Made by a program: the position numbers and the translations under genes. A stretch of 64,000 nucleotides of DNA from Adenanthera pavonina (Eukaryota; Streptophyta; Magnoliopsida; Fabales; Fabaceae): positions 31,116,001 to 31,180,000 of the forward strand of contig JAIVEN010000001.1 in NCBI GenBank assembly GCA_026686845.1, written 5' to 3'. Positions within the stretch are counted from its first letter, which is position 1. Every line of letters starts with the position of its first letter. The notes beneath the pieces are model-generated. The model was given only the letters and a program-made list of their open reading frames with translations, made no database searches and was not told where the DNA came from. This document shows positions 58,554 through 64,000 of the stretch, one piece after another.

Positions 58554-59639
58554 CTGGATAAAGTGTGATGATAAGTGTGACAGGAAATGGACAATAAAAG
58601 GCAATAGCAATCAATGCCATTAACTAAAACTTATATCTCCATAAAAGTATAAGAATTAAATATTATAATTTCAATTTTATAAAAGTTTAACTAAATCCAA
58701 GGGGAGTCATGTTGCACAAATAAAATAATTCACAGTCAGGCTACTGAGTATGAAGCAGGGTAATTGAAAATGTCACAACACAATACATTTCACAGAAGCA
58801 GTTGCGTGAGCCTGCAACAGCAACAATACTCCTTAGGCCTCAAAACTCATTAGACCTATGAATAGATTTTGTGAAGACTAACAAGAATATGCAGTACATG
58901 CTACACTAAATACATAAATAGAACTTGGTCATGAAATAAAAAAATGCATCAATAAAGCATATAATGCTAAATTAGAGTACACTAAAGCCCAAAATAATAA
59001 GGCATGACCCTAAAAGGAAAGCATCAAGTCAACAAGACCCATGCAACAAGCATATCCAAGAACAGTCAAATGTGACAAGGATTGAATCGTCAAAGGATTG
59101 AGGATATAGGAAAGAAGATGCTCAGCAAGAGTCCATTTTCAGCAATTTTCCTCTACCTATTCAATCCATTTAAAAATATCATTATCATCTCAGATTTATT
59201 TACAATCAAACAAACAAGATAACCAAGGCAATTCATTAAATGTTGCATTGTTATCCTAACGCGTAATTGTGTTTGTTGGTCTTCATGAAGCAGAAACATT
59301 TGGATACCCATAAATATCCTGAAATTTTGATATCTCCAAATACCTTCCTAAAATTAGGAAGAGACATAGGAATATTGAAAGAGATGATAATGGAGATGAT
59401 GAAACATTCGCACACATGGAGGAGAGTAGAGCTGGGGAATAATCCCACCCTGTTTCACAAAAGGTAATGAATAATGAAGGGGAGGATGTAGTTGGAGGAA
59501 GGTCGGCAACAAACAAGGAGAGGAGCATGTTCAGAATTGTAGCTGCCCTTACTTTCTAGCAAAGACCCATTTGGCTAGATTTTTATAGTACAATAAGCTT
59601 GATAGCGGGTAGTTTAAGAAGGAACTGCTTATTGGCTAG
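58554..59639. other. Probable RCC1 intron or upstream flank
   Basis: AT-rich DNA directly upstream (- strand) of the first visible RCC1 exon, which starts after a good acceptor (TATCCAG). No further RCC1 exon was found. Two opposed open frames at about 59251-59528 show no recognised domain. Confidence 0.4.
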
Positions 59640-60130
59640 CAAGAATATTCAATAACAGAAGACAGAGAGATATGAAGGGCTGTCAGCACCACTAATAACA
59701 CTTCTGGAAGTTTTAATGGATGCCTTCAATAACAGATTCAAGGAAAAGGTGAATGCAAAACACAGGATGCTACACATTTGAACCCTATTTGAGTTGAAAA
59801 ATGGCTCATAGGTTGAATGAAAAGTATGTAGCTCTGGAGAAGGCTAATGAAAGTATAGTACCCAAGAGCTTTAGGCCCATAACTAACTACCAATGGAAGG
59901 AAGTGCAATCAAACCTTAGTCAAGTGGCAAGAGACGCTGAAGAAAATAAGACCACTACAAATATCTACTCTAGCAAGAGTCAAGAAGCCAAGGAAGATGA
60001 GTCCAAAGCTAGTCATAATGTTGTGCCTCTCTACAAGTACAAACAACTTTAAGAGGTTGTCTAATACTAAGTTGGCTAGAAAGAGGGCATCGGGCCATTG
60101 CTTCAAGCATGATGAAAATTTTGGGCTCAA

Positions 60131-60350
60131 CCATGAGTATAAAAGTTGTTGGAAGTGGGCTTTATCTCTAATAGGCCCATAACCCTATTTTTATCTTCAT
60201 CTTTTATTTCTATCTTTTACCTCTATCATTGTTATCTTATTATTATCTTTTGTAACTTAAGATATTATTAAGTCTCATGCCATATGCTCCGTTAGTCAAC
60301 TCTCCTAGACTCTATTTGTACTGGTTTTGCTGATCAATGAGAATTATGAT
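60131..60350. other. Extra ~210 bp inside the Gypsy-4 Gag-protease region
   Basis: The reading passes from GLNHEYK to NKTLQVMLLEEDEE across ~210 bp of T-rich non-coding sequence (GGGCTTTATCTCTAATAGGC ... CTGATCAATGAGAATTATG). In this family the two parts normally adjoin, so this is read as an insertion. Ends and target duplication were not resolved. Confidence 0.45.
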
Positions 60351-61628
60351 TTACCCTGCGTAAAACAATTTCAAAATAAAACTCTTCAGGTGATGCTTCT
60401 GGAAGAGGATGAGGAAAAGCAAAACATGGAGAAGGATGGTGCCTTGGATAGAGAGGATGCAAAGACACCAGACCTTAAAGGAGCAGCATTGGAGCCGTCA
60501 GTGAGCTCCATTGTAGGCCTCAAGGGGGGGAGGTGACCATTCTTATTGACACTAGAGCCTCCCACGACTTCATCTATTTAACTTTGGCAGAGAAAATGAA
60601 GCTAACAATATAGGAGGGCTCTAAGCATAAAGCGTCTGTGGCTTGTGACTACAAAGTGATGAGCTAAAGAGGTACCTCTTCATGCACAAGGTTTGCATAG
60701 CACTCAAATTTCTCGTTTATTTGAGCTTGGAGGGACTGACCTGGTGTTGGGGATAAAATTGTTAAAGACTCTAAGAGAGGTACCAGTCAAATGAAGGTAC
60801 CTCAGCATGAAAATTGGCAAGGAAAGAAAGTGGTTTTTTTGAAGGGGGATCCCACCTTTTCAAAAACCTTATTGTCCTTCAAGGCATTGATGAAATCTTT
60901 CTCAAATGAGGGACAAGCTTTTTTATTAAGTTAGGAGAAATTACCCTAAACCAAGGAGCAAAATCCAACATTCCTCAAGAAATCTTACAGCTGCTACAAG
61001 AATTTCCCAGGGTATATTTACCAAGCTGAATTTGAAGTCAATAATCCACCATATTCAAATTAAGCAGATGAATGCAAAATTGCCTTCACCAAGGGCATTC
61101 ACAGTTCATGGCCATGCCCTTTAAGTTGACCAATACCCCCTCGCCAATTTCCAATTCCTCATAGATGATATCTTCCAAGAACACCTCTGGAAATTTGTGT
61201 TGGTGCTCTTTAATGACAACCTCATTTATAGCACTGAATTTACTTCCCATCACCAACATCTGAAGCAAGTATTTAATCTTATGCAACATCAGCTAGTCAC
61301 CAACCTAAATTAGTGTGCTTGCTCAAACCCAACCCAAATATCTTGACGACATCATCTCTATGCAAGATGATCCTAAAAGATACAAAGTAAGATCAAGTTG
61401 CCAATATCAGAAAGCTTAAAGGCCTTGAGGGGTTTTTTGGGCTTCATATGGTATTACAGAAAAATTGTAGAGGACAACAGCATAATTGCAGCTATCCTCA
61501 CTGAATTGTTGAATAAAGATGTCTTTAGATCAAATGATGCAATGCAAGAGGCCTTCAAAGACTTGACAGTGCCATGACAACACTCCCAATCCTTGCCATG
61601 CCAAATTTTTTTTTAAGCTATTAAACTT

Positions 61629-61910
61629 GAGACTGATTGATGTCGAACAGTAATGAAGAGGGGAGAGGAAGAAAAAAGAGAGAAAAGAGAGAAGAGGAAG
61701 TTGACAGAGAAAATAATACAAATAACTGATGTTCTACTAGTCTGGCTGATCTGAGAAACTTACACTATGATTGGGCTATTAATATGGAGCCCAAAAAGTG
61801 AAAAAGGAAAATAAATGAAAAGATTGAAAAAACAAAGTCAGAAAATACATAAAATATGTCCATACTAGAATTTTTTTCCAAGAATAAGTTTTCCATATTT
61901 TCCCATTGCA
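61629..61910. other. Extra ~280 bp inside the Gypsy-4 RNase H region
   Basis: The RNase H start is split between AIKLETD (ending about 61640) and the continuation after GCAGATGTTTCC (about 61908). The purine-rich block between begins TGATGTCGAACAG and ends CCCATTGCA, with only GAT repeated at both edges. It is an insertion of unknown type. Confidence 0.45.
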
Positions 61911-62333
61911 GATGTTTCCAAGTTCTATTGTAAGTGCAGTCCTATTGCAGCAAGAAAGACCCCTTGCATACTACAGCCAGGTATTATTGAATAGTGTTAG
62001 AGTGAGTTTAATGAGAAAGTCAGTGTCAATATAGTAATGGCAGTTAAAAAGTGCATCAGCAACAGTATTGGCTGTGAAAAAGTGAAGGCTTTATCCTATG
62101 AGGCACAAATTCATCATCAAGACTGATCAAAAAGACATTAAATAACTTTTTAGAACAAAGAATTCTGAAGGATGAACAACAAAGTTGGGTTTCAAAACTT
62201 AAGGGCTTCAAATTTCACATACAATACAAACCAGGAAAGGAAAATAAGACAACTGATGTTCAAGACCAAACTAGAGGAATGAGATGAGATACAAGAAGAC
62301 CTTATAACCAACCAATCTCCATGTGTAGTACCA

Positions 62334-62723
62334 TGATGCAGAAGAGATAATTAAATTATTATAAAATCATTAAGATTAGGATTTTAAATAATTATTAGGT
62401 TATTTAGACTTAATTTATTTTGAATTTATTTTATGTTTTAGGATTTGGTTATTTTGTTTAGAGTTATCTTTATTTTATACTTCAAAATATAGTTTAGTTT
62501 AATATTTATCTGTTGTTTAGATTTAAATTACTTTATCATTTTAGGATCTTAGTTAGATTAGGATTTGGAGGTCTATACGTAAGCCCTACAACCTTTCCTT
62601 GTACTCATCTTTCTTTTCCTATTGATTAACTCTCATTGACACTTGTTCAATGAATTTCCTTTCCTTTTGAATTTTCTATTCTTCTCATCTATCTTCTACC
62701 CTTTCCCTATCTGTCCTACATCA
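62334..62723 (+). repeat. 5' LTR of the short LTR element
   Basis: The first ~85 bp match 63900-64000 closely (AATTAAATTAT(T/C)ATAAAAT, TTTAAATAATTATTAGGTTA). It ends about CCTACATCA just before the primer-binding site. Confidence 0.82.
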
Positions 62724-62726
62724 ATT

Positions 62727-62738
62727 TGGTATCAGAGC
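62727..62738 (+). other. Primer-binding site of the short LTR element
   Basis: TGGTATCAGAGC, a perfect initiator-Met-tRNA match, a few bases after the LTR end. Confidence 0.9.
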
Positions 62739-63117
62739 AGGTTTATATGCTCCTTCCCACACTTGCCTTGCCAAAAACCCGTCAGAAAACTCGCCGGAAC
62801 CCTAATCATCTCACTATCTGTACCAGAAACCATATTTCCCAACATCTGTTTGCTAAAACTCCACCACCGTGTTCACCAACTTGAATTCGGCCAACCTAAC
62901 GAAGCTCATCGCCGGAGAAAGTTGGACGTGCCGTCACATGTCGGCAGAAGTTTATGCTCATGGGCCTAACGTGCCCCATGCGCCACCGTGCCTAGTTCAG
63001 TCCAGATTGCCTTTTTCACAATTCCTAGGGTGTTTTCATGCGATTTCTTCCATTCTGGTCAATCAAATAAAGGCATGATTTCTCCCATGGAGGTACATTT
63101 GAATTAATATCATTAGT

Positions 63118-63741
63118 ATGGCTTCTGTCAAGCGCCTTGAGCGTTCATTTGAACACATAGATTGTCACTTTAATTGCATGGATCATCACCTTGATCACAT
63201 GGATTGTCGCTTAGATGAAACGAACTGTAAGTTTGATGAATTAAAAGGGTTGTCCAAAGACATCTTATATGCTCTCAGGTTGCCAACTAAGGGTATAGAG
63301 ATAACTCTTGAGGCTTTATAGGAAGAATGCAAGTGTTAGATAGAAGAAGAGCAAGCATGCCAAAAGGTTAAAGCTACAAAGCAGATTGAAGCAACACCAT
63401 CGATGGACAATTCCTCATAATCTAAAGAAGACTTTGATGTTATGATTGTTGAAGAGGACAAAAGCCTACAAAAAGAACAAGCACCGAAACAACATCCACC
63501 ACTGAAAGTTATGCTTCCCAAGGTTATTGATGATGTTTATCATGCAAATGCTCTACCTCACTTTTTTGTTACAACGGGTACAGGGATTATTGCAACTACA
63601 AAAGATCAAAGTTGTTTCCAGTCTAAGAGTCCTGTCCATTGTTACCTTGTCCATTGGAAAGTTTTTCTAAATTTAGTTGCCACGCAAAGTTTTGATATGA
63701 AGACTTTTTGTTTAGATCCCATTTATCATTATCTTATTTGA
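63118..63741 (+). pseudogene. Gag-leader-like frame in the short LTR element
   Basis: From ATG at 63118 the frame reads MASVKRLERSFEHIDCHFNC with repeated HMDCRLD/HIDCHFN-type heptads, suggesting a coiled coil, to TAG at 63319. The same frame then continues past further stops to HPPLKVMLPKVIDDVYHANA and ends at 63741. There is no capsid, knuckle, protease or RT. It may be the 5' leftover of a gypsy gag kept in a non-autonomous element. Confidence 0.45.
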
Positions 63742-63899
63742 TGGAAAAGATTTCCAGAGTTGAATAATATTTTGGTGGTTGAAAAAACGATCATTCGCTT
63801 AGATCTCATCTTCTATTATCTTGCTTGTTGAAAAGATTTCCCAGATCTAGATGGTACGTGAAGTATTAACTCTGAAAAATTCTTTTAAATGGGGGAGAA

Positions 63900-64000
63900 T
63901 GATACAAAAAGACATAATTAAATTATCATAAAATAATTAGGATTTTAAATAATTATTAGGTTATTTAGATTTAAGTTATTTTGAATTTAGTTTATCTTTT
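63900..64000 (+). repeat. 3' LTR of the short LTR element (partial)
   Basis: Starts TGATACAAAAAG directly after the polypurine tract and matches the 5' LTR start at 62334. The window ends inside it. Confidence 0.85.

Larger units (their letters stand above)
59640..62333 (+). mobile_element. Gypsy-4: decayed Ty3/gypsy fragment
   Basis: In order on the + strand: Gag end (LNEKYVALEKANESIVPKSF, then LARKRASGHCFKHDENFGLN, a decayed C-x2-C...H...C knuckle, 60075-60130), LQVMLLEEDEE (about 60388), protease TILIDTRASHDFIY (about 60540-60585), RT pieces (FTKLNLKS near 61020; FVLVLFNDNLIYS near 61196-61235; LKALRGFFGL near 61420) and an RNase H scrap with QQERPLAYYSQVLL (about 61947-61990). Many frameshifts and stops. 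The motifs differ from Gypsy-1 and -2, so it is another lineage. LTRs and integrase are not seen; a short LTR element begins at 62334. Confidence 0.78.
62334..64000 (+). mobile_element. Short non-autonomous LTR element, 3' LTR cut by the window end
   Basis: The 5' LTR is 62334 to about 62723 (TGATGCAGAAGAGATAATTA...). The primer-binding site TGGTATCAGAGC is at 62727-62738. A purine tract AAATGGGGGAGAA (63887-63899) precedes a second LTR starting TGATACAAAAAGACATAATT at 63900. LTR of ~390 bp and internal region of only ~1.16 kb mark it as TRIM/LARD-like. It inserted into Gypsy-4. The partner of its 5-bp flank TACCA would lie beyond the window. Confidence 0.85.

Overview
This window is nuclear DNA from a eudicot plant. 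Two protein genes with plant-type introns can be read: a FRUITFULL/AP1-clade MADS-box gene on the + strand (eight exons, 42572-54854) and the C-terminal part of an RCC1-repeat gene on the - strand (five exons, 55281-58553). They are convergent, with about 430 bp between their stop codons. Most of the rest is layered transposable-element sequence in AT-rich DNA. No rRNA, CRISPR or bacterial-type features were seen, and no tRNA gene was recognised.

Layout. (1) 475-14391: a decayed Ty3/gypsy element on the - strand (Gypsy-1). It has both LTRs, a primer-binding site, Gag, protease, RT/RNase H and integrase relics. It is invaded by a Ty1/copia relic (Copia-1), an oppositely oriented copia LTR inside that relic's LTR (Copia-2), and a solo copia LTR with a perfect 5-bp target duplication (Copia-3). 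Removing Copia-3 leaves a decayed reading frame of about 360 codons between the primer-binding site and gag, which is the most unusual item here. (2) 14392-21908: gene-poor DNA with an inverted-repeat cluster and a hAT transposase relic containing an internal tandem duplication. (3) 21909-31390: a structurally complete 9.47-kb Ty3/gypsy chromovirus-like element (Gypsy-2, - strand) with 2.3-kb LTRs and a 5-bp duplication TGATA. Its single gag-pol frame is dead through nonsense codons, all of the kind made by C-to-T change, plus two frameshifts. (4) 31391-40721: two SINEs with 13-bp and 15-bp duplications and a Stowaway-like MITE. The second SINE was split by a related gypsy LTR complex (Gypsy-3), which was itself invaded by a copia element (Copia-4), and a later deletion removed much of both.

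(5) 40722-54854: promoter region and MADS gene. Its first intron is 5.8 kb. The introns also hold an inverted-repeat element, a Stowaway-like MITE and a long fold-back hairpin, but all splice sites and the frame are intact (247 codons), ending in the FUL-type motif PPWMLRHL. (6) 55281-58553: RCC1 gene exons. The upstream exons are not in the window, and the DNA where they would be expected contains a decayed gypsy element (Gypsy-4, + strand) and a short LTR element (62334 to the window end) inserted in it.

The two genes appear unrelated in function: one is a flowering or fruit-identity type transcription factor, the other a seven-bladed-propeller type protein. Coordinates of degraded elements are approximate where stated. 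Family assignments come from recognising conserved motifs by eye, not from database searches.
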